NCBI RefSeq assembly: GCF_011601265.1
Contig: NZ_JAAOLX010000006.1
Coordinates: forward strand, 186,001 to 250,000
DNA: 64,000 nt
Reading direction: 5' to 3'
DNA from: Iodobacter violaceini
Lineage (GTDB): Bacteria > Pseudomonadota > Gammaproteobacteria > Burkholderiales > Chitinibacteraceae
A program made the position numbers and the translations under genes. The notes beneath the pieces were generated by a model. It saw nothing but the letters and a program-made list of their open reading frames with translations, was not told where the DNA came from and did no database searches. Shown here one piece after another: positions 36,876 through 45,969 of the stretch (positions are counted from its first letter, which is position 1; each line of letters opens with the position of its first letter).

Positions 36876-37691
36876 CTATTTATTCAATTGTGCTAATTGC
36901 GCCCGCTCTGCATCCGACCATTTATCTTCAAGACCAATCAGCTGCTCTCTGTCTGCAAAAGGCGGATAGCCTGCTTTCATTGTCAGGCGGATATAGTGGT
37001 GGATAAATACATCCAGGCAAACATGCATCGCGCGCATATCGCCCACTTCCTGTTCGCGCTTTTTAGTACGCAGATATAAATCGAAATCTGCGGCCTGAAT
37101 GCGCTCATCCCACTCGCCAATTTTTGCCAGAGCACTACGGGCAATCATTACCGTATTACCCACAAAGCCTTCTTTAATCTGATGCTTAAACCGTGTTTGC
37201 CGATCAAGGCAAAAACCTTCCCAATTACGATACATCAGCTTATGCATCCAGCTCAGTGTGGTGCGATTAAAACCAAATAAACCGAGGATGTTTTTAATTT
37301 TTTGCCAGCGGTGCTTCAGCTTTTTAGTCGCCTGGGCATTTTCAATTTGCTCAATTCCGCAAACCGTCGCCACCTCTAAGCCATTCGTTGTCATCGATTC
37401 AATCAGCTTCAGGTCCCATTGGGGGGATACGATAATGTCATTATTCAGAAACGCAAGCCAGTCATATTTTGCAATGGCAATACCCTGATTCTGGCTGTGT
37501 GGATAAGCATAATTCGCGTGATTGCGAATCACCGTTACACCCACCGAATCAAAAAACTCCGCACTGCCATCAGATGAGCCATTATCAATAATAATCAGCT
37601 CAAAGGGGTGATGGGTATAACGCTGCAGGTTTTCCCAGAATAATTGATTCACCGCTAATTGATTATGGATGGCCGTAATAATGCTGATCAT
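36876..37691 (-). CDS. Glycosyltransferase, family 2 (rhamnosyl/galactosyl-type)
   Basis: 271-residue GT-A enzyme. N-terminal SIITAIHNQ, nucleotide-binding ELIIIDNGSSDGS and the acidic LNNDIIVSP motif (~83) are family 2 features. A central basic stretch (KKLKHRWQKIKNILGLF) may touch the membrane. Its start overlaps the stop of the upstream O-antigen ligase gene by 4 bases, placing it third in a three-gene surface-polysaccharide operon. Donor and acceptor sugars are unknown. Confidence 0.87.
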   Translation of the reverse strand: MISIITAIHNQLAVNQLFWENLQRYTHHPFELIIIDNGSSDGSAEFFDSVGVTVIRNHANYAYPHSQNQGIAIAKYDWLAFLNNDIIVSPQWDLKLIESMTTNGLEVATVCGIEQIENAQATKKLKHRWQKIKNILGLFGFNRTTLSWMHKLMYRNWEGFCLDRQTRFKHQIKEGFVGNTVMIARSALAKIGEWDERIQAADFDLYLRTKKREQEVGDMRAMHVCLDVFIHHYIRLTMKAGYPPFADREQLIGLEDKWSDAERAQLAQLNK

Positions 37692-38887
37692 AAAGAAACC
37701 TTACGCTGAAAACTGGAACCCGCCAACAAGGCACAAGCCAATAAAACATAAGCCAGGCCCGTAATATTATCGGTGAAAAAGGAATTGGCTAAGGTTGATA
37801 CGCCATAAGAGCAAACTAAAACCAAGCCCAGCCAGCGTTCAGCCGAAATGGTATTCCAGGCCTGTTTTGCTGTAGCGAGTAAAACTAAAACCAAAGACAA
37901 CATCCCCGCCACACCCAGCTCTACACCCAGCCATAAATAATCATTATGCGGGTTAGCAAATGAGCGGCGCACTTCGGAATCGCCGGCATTTTTTAAATAA
38001 TTCTGCTTATAGCTGCCGGTACCGTGCCCTAAAACCGGTGCTTCTTTAATTAAATCTTTAGCTACTTTATGAAAAAATAATCGTAAACCGACCGAGGTAT
38101 CAATATCGCCTTTATCGTAGCTTTGTACCTCACTTTGCACCATGTTCATTCCTGTGCGCAATGAGCTTGAGCCTAAATAAAGCAGAGGGCCCATTACAGC
38201 AGCAGCAATCAGCGCAATAAAAAAACCACGCCTGCCCTGCCACAACACCACTAATAAGCCTAATAATAAAAGCAGCAATACTTGCGCTGTGCGCCCTTTC
38301 ACCATAAAGAACACATCAAAAATACACAGGGCAATGGTGATTGCTGCTGGCCAGCGCCATTGCTTGGGCAAACGCCCCGCCATCCAATAAGCGGCAATAC
38401 CGCAGGCAAAAAAACTCACAAAGGTACTGTGATAGGTATGAGTTCTGAAAACGGAGTAATCACCAATTACACCTTGAATAATAGGCGTACCACTGAGGCC
38501 ACTGCCAATTGAAAGCACAAGGGTAATGGCTGCGCCTAAGCCAAATCCGGCTAATAAGTACTGGCGGACAGGCGCTAAAGTACACACAGCAAAAAATAAA
38601 GGCGCTAATAGATAAGCCCGCATTTTAAGCAACATGCCCAAAGCATCGTTGATTGTTGCGTCGGTCCAGAATACGCCCAATACAAACAGCGAATACATCA
38701 AAAGACAGGCCTGAATTAAAGGCTGGCGTAATGCATTGCCAATATGCTGGCGGATTTCGGGCGTAAAAATCGCGAATAAAACCAATACCCCCGCGCTGAT
38801 ATTTTGCATGGCGGTGGAAACGGGAATAGCAAAGCCCGCAAGGAAGGCAAACCAAAGCAGAGGCTGCCGGGCGATATTTAAATTCAT
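37688..38887 (-). CDS. O-antigen ligase / Wzy-type membrane protein (WaaL-like)
   Basis: 399 residues with 11-12 membrane helices. The Wzy_C region has the large periplasmic loop and the motif FANPHNDYLWLGVELGVAG (~300), with the HN...E pattern of O-antigen ligases. WaaL joins O-polysaccharide from undecaprenyl pyrophosphate to the lipid A core; a polymerase role cannot be excluded by sequence alone. It is flanked on both sides by 4-base overlaps with glycosyltransferase genes. No Wzx flippase or sugar-nucleotide genes are in the window. Confidence 0.85.
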   Translation of the reverse strand: MNLNIARQPLLWFAFLAGFAIPVSTAMQNISAGVLVLFAIFTPEIRQHIGNALRQPLIQACLLMYSLFVLGVFWTDATINDALGMLLKMRAYLLAPLFFAVCTLAPVRQYLLAGFGLGAAITLVLSIGSGLSGTPIIQGVIGDYSVFRTHTYHSTFVSFFACGIAAYWMAGRLPKQWRWPAAITIALCIFDVFFMVKGRTAQVLLLLLLGLLVVLWQGRRGFFIALIAAAVMGPLLYLGSSSLRTGMNMVQSEVQSYDKGDIDTSVGLRLFFHKVAKDLIKEAPVLGHGTGSYKQNYLKNAGDSEVRRSFANPHNDYLWLGVELGVAGMLSLVLVLLATAKQAWNTISAERWLGLVLVCSYGVSTLANSFFTDNITGLAYVLLACALLAGSSFQRKVSL

Positions 38888-39750
38888 ACCACCACCAGTT
38901 GGTAATGTTTTTTAGTTAAATCGCGGCCCAGTAGTTTTTCTACTTTCATTTGCCAGCGATGACGTTTTTCGCGTTTGGATAATCGATATTGCGGATCGGC
39001 CGTAAAGACTAATTCGGCATAATCCTGAAACCATGGCAGCACAATAGCCGGATGCTTGCCTTTAAAGGGCTGCAAAATACTGGCATCAATCTGGCTGTAA
39101 TCATGCGCCTTTGGGGTGTGATTCCAATAGCGGGAAACCTGGCGAATTTTTTCATTCATTTTTTCGCTGGATCGCACATGGCCATAATGATAAATCGGAC
39201 AGCCCACTAAAGCGGCATTCGGATAGCGGCCCCGCTTATTCTGATGCATTACTACCCAGAACAGGCCATCCGGTGCCCAGCTGCGAATCGTGTTACGAAT
39301 AATTCTTGGTGCGCGGCGATACCATGCGGGGCTTTTTGCCACTAAATCCGGGCAGCCATAAAAATGGTGATAATCAAATACCAGCGCTTCAACTTCAGGA
39401 TTGGCTAAATGCTTTTCCATTGCGGCGCGAATCAGTGGCGCATCTTCTTCATGAATGACTTCATCGCCTTCCAGATAAAACGCCCAATCACCGCTGCAAT
39501 TAAACTGAGCAATCATTTTTTGCTGAGCATAGACATAGCCACGGTCTTTCATATCTTCATTCCAGGTGGTTTCAATCACCCGAATTCGTGCATCGCCGAT
39601 GGAGCGAACCCGCTCCAGAGTATCGTCATCACTTTTACCCACCGCCACGACCACTTCATCGCAAACGCTAAGTAAGCTTTTTAAACTTTCAATATAGGGA
39701 TAGCCCAGCAGAGTGCCATTGCGCAGGAAGGTAAAGCCACTAACTTTCAT
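38884..39750 (-). CDS. Glycosyltransferase, family 2-like
   Basis: 288 residues with GT-A features: VSGFTFLRNG at the start, CDEVVVAVGKSDDDT and the metal-binding YLEGDEVIHEED (~92). The C-terminus is basic (SKREKRHRWQMKVEKLLGR), fitting a peripheral membrane protein. It is the first gene of the operon and overlaps the ligase gene by 4 bases. Substrates unknown. Confidence 0.85.
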   Translation of the reverse strand: MKVSGFTFLRNGTLLGYPYIESLKSLLSVCDEVVVAVGKSDDDTLERVRSIGDARIRVIETTWNEDMKDRGYVYAQQKMIAQFNCSGDWAFYLEGDEVIHEEDAPLIRAAMEKHLANPEVEALVFDYHHFYGCPDLVAKSPAWYRRAPRIIRNTIRSWAPDGLFWVVMHQNKRGRYPNAALVGCPIYHYGHVRSSEKMNEKIRQVSRYWNHTPKAHDYSQIDASILQPFKGKHPAIVLPWFQDYAELVFTADPQYRLSKREKRHRWQMKVEKLLGRDLTKKHYQLVVV

Positions 39751-39967
39751 AGGGGATCCATAAAATGTGAGGATCTATTAAACACAATGAGATAAGTCAT
39801 TACGCAAAAGTTTTCCAGCAGAAACGCCTTTGATGCCTGTATGTGAAATACGGCAATCACAGCGGGGAAGTTTTGCCTAAGTACTAAATTGTTAATAGAG
39901 CCTTGCGGGCAACAAGCCAATCGGGAGATTATAGCAGCCTCAATACAGCCTTATACGCCTGCAAATC

Positions 39968-40714
39968 ATGTTAAAAATAAGTGGTCTGATTATTACGTTT
40001 AATGAAACGCACAATATCGTTGAATGCCTGCGCTCCATGAAACAGGTTTGCGATGATATTGTGGTAGTTGATTCTTGCAGTAGTGATAACACCGTGGAAT
40101 TAGCGAGACAAGAAGGTGCAACGGTGATTTCGCAGCCCTTCCTGGGCGATGGCCCGCAACGCAGCGTGGGTTTGCCGCACTGCCGCCACGATTGGGTACT
40201 GAATTTAGACGCCGATGAGCGTTTAGAAGACGATTTAGTGGCTTATTTAAAAAATACCGATTTAAGCCAGCAAAATGTCAGCGCCATTGAAACGCGCCGC
40301 CGCAATTATATCGGCAATCAAACCACCCGCTTTGCCGGGCAATATCCGGATTATGTGCGGCGCATTTTTAATAAAACACAGGTGGATTTTTCACCTGTTG
40401 CTGCGCACACCAAAATTCAAAGCAATTCTTTAAAACAAATACCCGCGCATATTACCCATTATTCTTATAAAGATTATCCCGATATCTTCAAGCGAGCCTG
40501 CCTCTACGGCACATGGCAGGCACAAACTATCGCAAAAACCAATAAAAAAATCGGCCCATTCACACCAGGCTTTCATTGCCTGTTTTCGTTTTTAAAACAT
40601 TATGTAATTAAGCTGGGCTTTCTGGCGGGGCACGATGGATTAGCGATCTCATTAGGCAAAGCCATCGCCTCTTACATCAAATACGCCCACGCGATTGAAT
40701 TACGCCGCAACTAA
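39968..40714 (+). CDS. LPS-core glycosyltransferase, WaaE-like family 2
   Basis: 248 residues. The pattern SGLIITFNETHNI...CDDIVVVDSCSSDNTVELA and the acidic NLDADERLEDDL (~77-88), followed by the basic C-terminal half, matches the WaaE/KdtX group of LPS-core beta-glucosyltransferases. It is divergent from the other LPS genes across a 217-base gap and convergent with the CobW gene. The WaaE assignment is by overall pattern; sugar specificity is unproved. Confidence 0.85.
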   Translation: MLKISGLIITFNETHNIVECLRSMKQVCDDIVVVDSCSSDNTVELARQEGATVISQPFLGDGPQRSVGLPHCRHDWVLNLDADERLEDDLVAYLKNTDLSQQNVSAIETRRRNYIGNQTTRFAGQYPDYVRRIFNKTQVDFSPVAAHTKIQSNSLKQIPAHITHYSYKDYPDIFKRACLYGTWQAQTIAKTNKKIGPFTPGFHCLFSFLKHYVIKLGFLAGHDGLAISLGKAIASYIKYAHAIELRRN

Positions 40715-40717
40715 AAA

Positions 40718-40817
40718 ACCAAATCTTGAACCACAGAACACGGAGAAATACATTCTTTAGTTTTCTCCGTGATGCTCCGTGTCCTTCTAAACTCCGTGGT
40801 TCACGGTTTGGGTTTGG
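40718..40817. repeat. Dispersed imperfect inverted repeat, copy 4
   Basis: Left arm ACCAAATCTTGAACCACAGAACACGGAGAAA and right arm TTTTCTCCGTGATGCTCCGTG...CTCCGTGGTTCACGGTTTGGGTTTGG. It fills the gap between convergent genes and could fold into a long stem there, possibly acting as a terminator. Confidence 0.75.
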
Positions 40818-40820
40818 AAC

Positions 40821-41846
40821 TCACATCATCGCAGCCAGGATGGCCGCCTCTATCGCCGCCCAATCGGGCACGGTATCGCTGCTGACAATCACTTCAAAGC
40901 GGGAATCACGGCGATAGGCCGTGGTGGTGGCTCCTGGCATGCCGTCTACCCAATCGAAGCGATACCAGTCCCGCTCGGTATGGAACACGCCTTTTGCACG
41001 GGATAATCCTGCCAAGCCCAAGCTTTGCGGATTAGATAGCGCATCAAATAAATCGGCCAGCTTGCCACTAAAAAAGAGCGTTTCCGGGGCAAAAATCCAG
41101 CCACAGCTGTGCGATCCTAAGGCGGAATGGGATTTTTTAATCGGCCAGACCGGCTCTTCTTCCTCCACAGCCACGGGTTTTACGCGTTTACGCAGATTAT
41201 GGCTATGCGTATTTGGCGTGCTAGTGGCTGGCCAGCGCTCCGGATGCAGATCTAAATCCAGCAAAGCAGGATCGAATACGCCTTGCACGGCTTCTACAAT
41301 GGCGAGCTTAGGCGGAAACATGGCTTGCGCCATTTTCCACGCTGCACCCATTTGCTCCACATCGGCCAGGTCAGCCTTGCTCAACACAATCACATCGGCC
41401 AGTTGCAGCTGATCGCGCCATGTTTCATGGCTGGTATAGCGGCTGTCTTGTAAATGTCGTGCATCCAGCAGGGTAAGCACCGCACGCACATCCAGCGCAG
41501 CGGCCAAAAAAGGATCCCGCAGCAAATCGATAATCCCAGCCGGATGGCCCAAGCCGGACGGCTCGATTAGCAGGCGATCCGGGCGCTTACCTTTGAGTAA
41601 TTTTGTCAGCGTCACGCGCAGCATGGGGCTGGTGGTGCAGCAGATACAGCCGCCGGGCACTTCGGCAACCTGCAAGCCATCTGCCGCCACCGACAGGCTT
41701 GCGCCATCAATGCCCACTTCGCCAAACTCATTCACCACCACTGCCCAGTATTCATCCTGCGGCTTGCTGGCCAGCAGCTTCATCATGGCGGTGGTCTTGC
41801 CCACGCCTAAAAAACCACTGATTAGATTTACCGGAGTGCGATTCAT
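40821..41846 (-). CDS. CobW/COG0523-family GTPase (metal chaperone type)
   Basis: 341 residues. Walker [10 protein letters not shown], the metal-binding CxCC motif GGCICC (~65-70), and guanine-specificity LSKADL are present, followed by the CobW C-terminal domain (~225-341). COG0523 proteins deliver metal, often zinc, to client enzymes. A His-rich hinge ([10 protein letters not shown]) sits between domains. The start overlaps the pth stop by 4 bases. Clients are unknown; the Fur-family regulator at 8831 is not nearby. Confidence 0.9.
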   Translation of the reverse strand: MNRTPVNLISGFLGVGKTTAMMKLLASKPQDEYWAVVVNEFGEVGIDGASLSVAADGLQVAEVPGGCICCTTSPMLRVTLTKLLKGKRPDRLLIEPSGLGHPAGIIDLLRDPFLAAALDVRAVLTLLDARHLQDSRYTSHETWRDQLQLADVIVLSKADLADVEQMGAAWKMAQAMFPPKLAIVEAVQGVFDPALLDLDLHPERWPATSTPNTHSHNLRKRVKPVAVEEEEPVWPIKKSHSALGSHSCGWIFAPETLFFSGKLADLFDALSNPQSLGLAGLSRAKGVFHTERDWYRFDWVDGMPGATTTAYRRDSRFEVIVSSDTVPDWAAIEAAILAAMM

Positions 41847-42457
41847 AGAGCTGAATCTGGTTTCGGTTTATTTGGCCGCTGCACACCCGCATGCAATTGC
41901 TGCATCGCCCCGCCCATATCCCCCGCCAGCATTTTAGGCAGTACGTGATGGGCTTTAATAAACACATCCATAATGCCTTCGAATTCTTCTTTACGCGGTG
42001 GCTTGAGTACAAAATTAGCCACTTCGGCCTTATTACCCGGATGGCCGATGCCCACACGTAAACGCCAGAAATCAGGCGTACCCAGATGGGCCTGAATATC
42101 TTTTAAGCCGTTATGGCCGCCATTGCCGCCCCCCTGTTTGAGCTTGATCTGCCCTGCGGGAATATCCAGCTCGTCATGCACCACCAGGATTTCTGCGGGC
42201 AGAATTTTATAAAACTGCGCTAAGGCCACCACAGATAAGCCGCTGCGGTTCATAAACGTTTGCGGCTCCAGCAGCCACACATCGCTGCCATGCAGGCGGG
42301 CTTTGGCAGCCAGGCCGTGGAATTTATTATCGTGGCGCAGAGAGGCATTGGCATCTTTAGCTAATTCATCCACCCACCAAAAGCCCGCATTATGGCGGGT
42401 TTGCGCGTAGTCGCTGCCGGGATTGCCCAGCCCTACGATCAGTTTAATTTGCGGCAT
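41843..42457 (-). CDS. pth: Peptidyl-tRNA hydrolase
   Basis: 204-residue hydrolase that recycles tRNA from stalled peptidyl-tRNA. Catalytic His in TRHNAGFW (~21-28), FMNRSG (~68-73), HDELDIPAG and [13 protein letters not shown] are all present. ATG 42457 ([14 protein letters not shown]) is the family start; the frame extends to 42547 without homologous sequence. Synteny rplY-pth is classical; here one unknown gene is inserted between them. Coupled to the CobW gene by a 4-base overlap. Confidence 0.97.
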   Translation of the reverse strand: MPQIKLIVGLGNPGSDYAQTRHNAGFWWVDELAKDANASLRHDNKFHGLAAKARLHGSDVWLLEPQTFMNRSGLSVVALAQFYKILPAEILVVHDELDIPAGQIKLKQGGGNGGHNGLKDIQAHLGTPDFWRLRVGIGHPGNKAEVANFVLKPPRKEEFEGIMDVFIKAHHVLPKMLAGDMGGAMQQLHAGVQRPNKPKPDSAL

Positions 42458-42589
42458 AGTCTTTCTTAAAAACGGGCGAAAAGGGCTATATGATACCCTG
42501 GGGCCTGCTGACCTTTGGTTTACAATTTGCACAGAACAATAAAACAATCAGACACAGGTTTGTCTGTGATGCTTTAGCCAGCCGGACTG

Positions 42590-43240
42590 TTATGCCCCCA
42601 TTTTTCTGAGTGCGGCCATAGCTGCAGCATTGGGCTCATGACGGATAAGGCGCAAGCTGCCATCAGGGGCCAGATAAATTTTCCCCCATGCAATACGATC
42701 TGATTCTATTTCGATACTCCAGCCACCAGACCATGCCCAGCCTGCACTGGCAGAAATCAATTTAAACCGCCCAATCCAGCGGCCAGGTGTTGCCGCTGTC
42801 ACGTCCCCCTCTGCGGGCACATCCAGGCTGGCCTGCCAGACAATTGTCCCAGCGTGATTCCTTAATACTAATTGCTGGGTATTTTCAGATGAATACTGGC
42901 TCAGCGTATAAAATGTCCATGCCCATGGCAAGCCCAGCTCCGCCTGAGCAATAAGCATGCCCTGCGGCGCTTTACGGTCTGCAGATACCTGCACATCCGT
43001 AAAATATGGCGCGTAATCCAGGCCATCCTGGCGGACATGAAACGGCGAAATACCCAGCCTTGGAGCCAGCCAATAAATCAACAGGCAAATTGTCAGCAAT
43101 AGAGCTGCACCGTTCACCTTTGCCTTATGCCGCGGCGGTATCACCGGTAAATTAGCCAGCCAGGCCAGGGGACTCCAGACAAATGACTGAAGGTGATTCT
43201 GACTTGAATATAACTCTTCATCTCTCATTGCTTTCCCCAT
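42590..43240 (-). CDS. Uncharacterised single-pass membrane protein
   Basis: 216 residues; one membrane helix (~43-60, VNGAALLLTICLLIYWLA), a short cytoplasmic N-terminus and a ~155-residue beta-rich outer domain with several Trp (SAGWAWSGGWSIEIESDRIAWGKIYL). I do not recognise it. ATG 43240 or 43228 (MRDEEL, with GGGGAAA upstream) are both possible. It lies between rplY and pth, separated from rplY by that gene's terminator, so it needs its own promoter. Confidence 0.7.
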   Translation of the reverse strand: MGKAMRDEELYSSQNHLQSFVWSPLAWLANLPVIPPRHKAKVNGAALLLTICLLIYWLAPRLGISPFHVRQDGLDYAPYFTDVQVSADRKAPQGMLIAQAELGLPWAWTFYTLSQYSSENTQQLVLRNHAGTIVWQASLDVPAEGDVTAATPGRWIGRFKLISASAGWAWSGGWSIEIESDRIAWGKIYLAPDGSLRLIRHEPNAAAMAALRKMGA

Positions 43241-43286
43241 TTATTTCCAACAAAAAAGAATAGCAGATAGCAAGAAATGAAAGACG

Positions 43287-43316
43287 AAAAAAAACCCGCC
43301 GCAGCGGGTTTTTTTT
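43287..43316 (-). terminator. Rho-independent terminator after rplY
   Basis: AAAAAACCCGC / GCGGGTTTTTT, perfect stem with loop CGCA; on the minus strand it ends in seven or more U. It lies 13 bases past the rplY stop. Confidence 0.93.
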
Positions 43317-43328
43317 GAGTTTTAAAAC

Positions 43329-43910
43329 TTAAACAGCTTTTGCGCCGTTCAGGTTTACGATACCCAGGTCTTTACCAGAAGCCAGCGATACCAGTTCGAT
43401 ACCATCTGCAAGCTTGATGTCTGACAAGTGAACGGATGTCTTCAGTGCAGACAATTCGCTCAGGTCAACAGTAACAAATTCTGGCAGCTTGGAAGCTACA
43501 CAACGAACCATTACTTCGTTCAGTACAGTGCTGATTGAACCGCCTTGCATTTTAACGCCCAGGCAAGTGTCACCGTTGATGAAGTGCAATGGCACTTTCA
43601 ATTCAACAACAGTAGCGTCGTTTACGCGTTGTAAGTCAACGTGCAGAACCAATTGCTTGAATGGGTGGTATTGAACAGCGCGAACCAGAACTTGCTCGGA
43701 AGCAGCGCCTTCGATGTTCAGCTTGATCAGAGCAGTGTGGAACGCTTCTTTTTGCAAAGCGTAGTACATGCTGTTGTGGTCAAGAGTTACGGCTACAGGG
43801 GCTACATCGCCACCGTAAACGATTGCTGGCAAACGACCGTCACGACGCTGGCGGCGGCTCGCACCCGTACCTTGCGCGTCACGTGCTACTGCATTGATTT
43901 CAAAAGTCAT
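43329..43910 (-). CDS. rplY: 50S ribosomal protein L25 (long, CTC form)
   Basis: 193 residues: an L25 domain (~5-92) that binds 5S rRNA and a C-terminal TL5/CTC beta domain (~100-185), the usual long form. GTGASRRQRRDGRLPAIVYGG and HVDLQRV are family features. The GGAG ribosome site abuts a small hairpin (43922-43938), a possible leader structure. Upstream prs and downstream pth give the classical gene order. Confidence 0.97.
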   Translation of the reverse strand: MTFEINAVARDAQGTGASRRQRRDGRLPAIVYGGDVAPVAVTLDHNSMYYALQKEAFHTALIKLNIEGAASEQVLVRAVQYHPFKQLVLHVDLQRVNDATVVELKVPLHFINGDTCLGVKMQGGSISTVLNEVMVRCVASKLPEFVTVDLSELSALKTSVHLSDIKLADGIELVSLASGKDLGIVNLNGAKAV

Positions 43911-43921
43911 GATAAAACTCC

Positions 43922-43992
43922 GTAAGCACTTTGCTTACCCTCAGGGCAGGCTTGGTGCATTTAAATAAGTGCTGTCCGCGACCAGACAGCAC
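43922..43992 (-). promoter_or_regulatory. Two hairpins in the prs-rplY spacer
   Basis: GTAAGC/GCTTAC (43922-43927/43933-43938) touches the rplY ribosome site; GTGCTGTC/GACAGCAC (43969-43976/43985-43992) lies just upstream, past the prs stop. The second lacks a good U run, so they may be a leader or processing signals rather than a terminator. Confidence 0.45.
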
Positions 43993-44016
43993 AGCAAGCG
44001 GACCGAAGTCCAAAAT

Positions 44017-44967
44017 TTAATCTACAAACAAGGACGAAACGGATTCGTCGTTGTTGATACGGCGCATCGTTTCAGCCAAGAGGCCGGCAATCGATACTAC
44101 GCGTACACGACCACTATCTTGTGCAGCCTGGCTTACCGGGATAGTGTCAGTCACAACCACTTCATCCAGGTCAGATTGCATAATGCGTTCTACTGCAGCA
44201 CCCGAGAACACAGCGTGCGTTGCGTAAGCCAATACGCGTTTCGCACCGTGTTGTTTCAGGGCTTGCGCGGCTTTACACAGGGTGTTGGCGGTATCGATCA
44301 TGTCATCGATAATCACACAGGTACGGTCTTTAACATCACCGATAATGTGCATGACTTCGGCAACGCCAGCCTTAGGGCGGCGTTTATCGATAATCGCCAT
44401 ATCCACACCCAATTGCTTAGCCATGGCACGGGCACGTAATACGCCGCCTACGTCCGGGCTGACAACCATCAGGTTTTCATAGCGCTTTTCGCGGATATCC
44501 GACAGCAACACAGGTGTCGAGTAGATGTTATCTACCGGGATATCAAAGAAGCCCTGGATTTGATCTGCGTGTACATCCACAGTCAGAACACGGTCTACCC
44601 CGGCCACGGTCAGCATATTTGCGACCACTTTGGCAGAAATAGGCACACGTGCAGAGCGTGGGCGACGATCCTGACGGGAATACCCGAGATAAGGAATCGC
44701 TGCAGTAATGCGGCCAGCCGATGCGCGTTTTAGCGAATCAACCATCAGCATGACTTCCATCAGATTGTCGTTGGTAGGTACACAGGTGGACTGAAGAACA
44801 AATACATCGCGACCGCGAACGTTCTCCAGGAGCTCAACGGTCACTTCGCCGTCAGAGAATCGACCAACCGTTGCACGGCCGATCGAGATGTCCAGGTGGT
44901 TAACTACACTGTCAGCAAGCTTGGGGTTAGCATTGCCGGTAAACACCATGAGGCTATCGTAAGCCAT
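44017..44967 (-). CDS. prs: Ribose-phosphate pyrophosphokinase (PRPP synthetase)
   Basis: 316 residues, family length. It makes PRPP from ribose 5-phosphate and ATP for nucleotide, His and Trp synthesis. The metal/PRPP-binding signature region [17 protein letters not shown] and the PRPP loop [14 protein letters not shown] are intact, as is the ATP-site [21 protein letters not shown]. It lies just after tRNA-Gln on the same strand, separated from it by a hairpin. Confidence 0.98.
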   Translation of the reverse strand: MAYDSLMVFTGNANPKLADSVVNHLDISIGRATVGRFSDGEVTVELLENVRGRDVFVLQSTCVPTNDNLMEVMLMVDSLKRASAGRITAAIPYLGYSRQDRRPRSARVPISAKVVANMLTVAGVDRVLTVDVHADQIQGFFDIPVDNIYSTPVLLSDIREKRYENLMVVSPDVGGVLRARAMAKQLGVDMAIIDKRRPKAGVAEVMHIIGDVKDRTCVIIDDMIDTANTLCKAAQALKQHGAKRVLAYATHAVFSGAAVERIMQSDLDEVVVTDTIPVSQAAQDSGRVRVVSIAGLLAETMRRINNDESVSSLFVD

Positions 44968-44984
44968 TTCCGTATTCCAGAATG

Positions 44985-45018
44985 ACGAAAAGCGTGTAAT
45001 TTAAAATTACACGCTTCT
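44985..45018 (-). terminator. Hairpin between tRNA-Gln and prs
   Basis: Perfect 11-bp stem AAGCGTGTAAT (44990-45000) / ATTACACGCTT (45006-45016), loop TTAAA; on the minus strand it is followed by TTTTCG. A short U run suggests partial termination, allowing some read-through into prs. Confidence 0.7.
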
Positions 45019-45029
45019 CTGAGAATGAT

Positions 45030-45106
45030 TGGCAGGGGAAGAAGGATTCGAACCTTCGCATGTCGGAATCAAAATCCGATGCCTTAACCAACTTGGCGAC
45101 TCCCCT
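45030..45106 (-). tRNA. tRNA-Gln (anticodon TTG)
   Basis: 77 bases on the minus strand. Acceptor AGGGGAG pairs with TTCCCCT (last pair a G-T), discriminator G, encoded CCA. The anticodon arm is TCGGA-TTTTGAT-TCCGA with anticodon TTG; the T loop is TTCGAAT with a GAAGG/CCTTC stem. It starts 12 bases after the ispE stop and is probably processed from the lolB-ispE message or its own promoter. Confidence 0.96.
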
Positions 45107-45117
45107 AATGAAACTGC

Positions 45118-45969
45118 CTAAAACTCGGCAAATTCATGTAATGGATGCTTACTTAATGACCTGGCAACATATCCGGTCATATTTTTAGGCAGGTCGTATA
45201 TTACACGGTTTGCTTCGTTGGGTGAAGAAAAACTTGCAAAAACACAACTACCTGAACCAGTCATCCTTGCATTAGCATACTGGCTAAGCCACGTAATGTT
45301 TTCGCGTATTTCAGGATGATTCTTACAGGCCACGTATTCCAGATCATTTTGGGTGGTGGCGCTGCTGAGGTGCGGAACTTTAATCGGCGGCGTATTTCTT
45401 GTCAAGTCAGGATCTGAAAAAATTTGTGGTGTCGACACATGGACTTGCGGATGTAAAACCACAAAATCTACGTCGGGCGTAGCCACTGGCGTCATGATTT
45501 CGCCGATTCCTTCTACGAATGCGGATTCGCCAAAAATAAAAAACGGCACATCCGCACCAAGGCTTAAACCCAGCTCCATCAGCCTGCTGCGCGGCATATT
45601 TAATTGCCATAAGCGATTTAGTGCCAGCATTACGGTAGCAGCATCCGAGCTTCCTCCGCCTACCCCGCCCCCCATAGGCAGGCGTTTTTCCACGCGGATA
45701 TCCACGCCTTTGCTGCAACCGGTCTCTTTTTGCAGCAAGCGCGCAGCACGCACGGTTAAATCACTTTCTGCAGGCACCCCAGGCAAGGGGTTCAGATGCT
45801 GGATTGCTCCGTCTTCATTGATGCGCAGGCTAATGGTATCGGCCAGATCAATCAGCTGAAAAACAGATTGCAGCAGGTGATAGCCATCGCTCCGGCGCCC
45901 CACAATATGCAAAAAGAGATTGAGCTTGGCGGGGGCAGGAAAATCCTGCCAATCGTGGGAGTTACTCAT
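45118..45969 (-). CDS. ispE: 4-diphosphocytidyl-2-C-methyl-D-erythritol kinase
   Basis: 283-residue GHMP kinase of the MEP isoprenoid pathway. PAPAKLNLFLHIVGRRSDGYH at the N-terminus and the ATP-binding LPMGGGVGGGSSDAA (~95-109) are characteristic; the third GHMP motif is MTGSGSCVFASF. ATG 45969 (MSNSHDW) overlaps the lolB TAA (TAATG), which fits coupling; an earlier in-frame start at 45987 is less likely. Confidence 0.96.
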   Translation of the reverse strand: MSNSHDWQDFPAPAKLNLFLHIVGRRSDGYHLLQSVFQLIDLADTISLRINEDGAIQHLNPLPGVPAESDLTVRAARLLQKETGCSKGVDIRVEKRLPMGGGVGGGSSDAATVMLALNRLWQLNMPRSRLMELGLSLGADVPFFIFGESAFVEGIGEIMTPVATPDVDFVVLHPQVHVSTPQIFSDPDLTRNTPPIKVPHLSSATTQNDLEYVACKNHPEIRENITWLSQYANARMTGSGSCVFASFSSPNEANRVIYDLPKNMTGYVARSLSKHPLHEFAEF

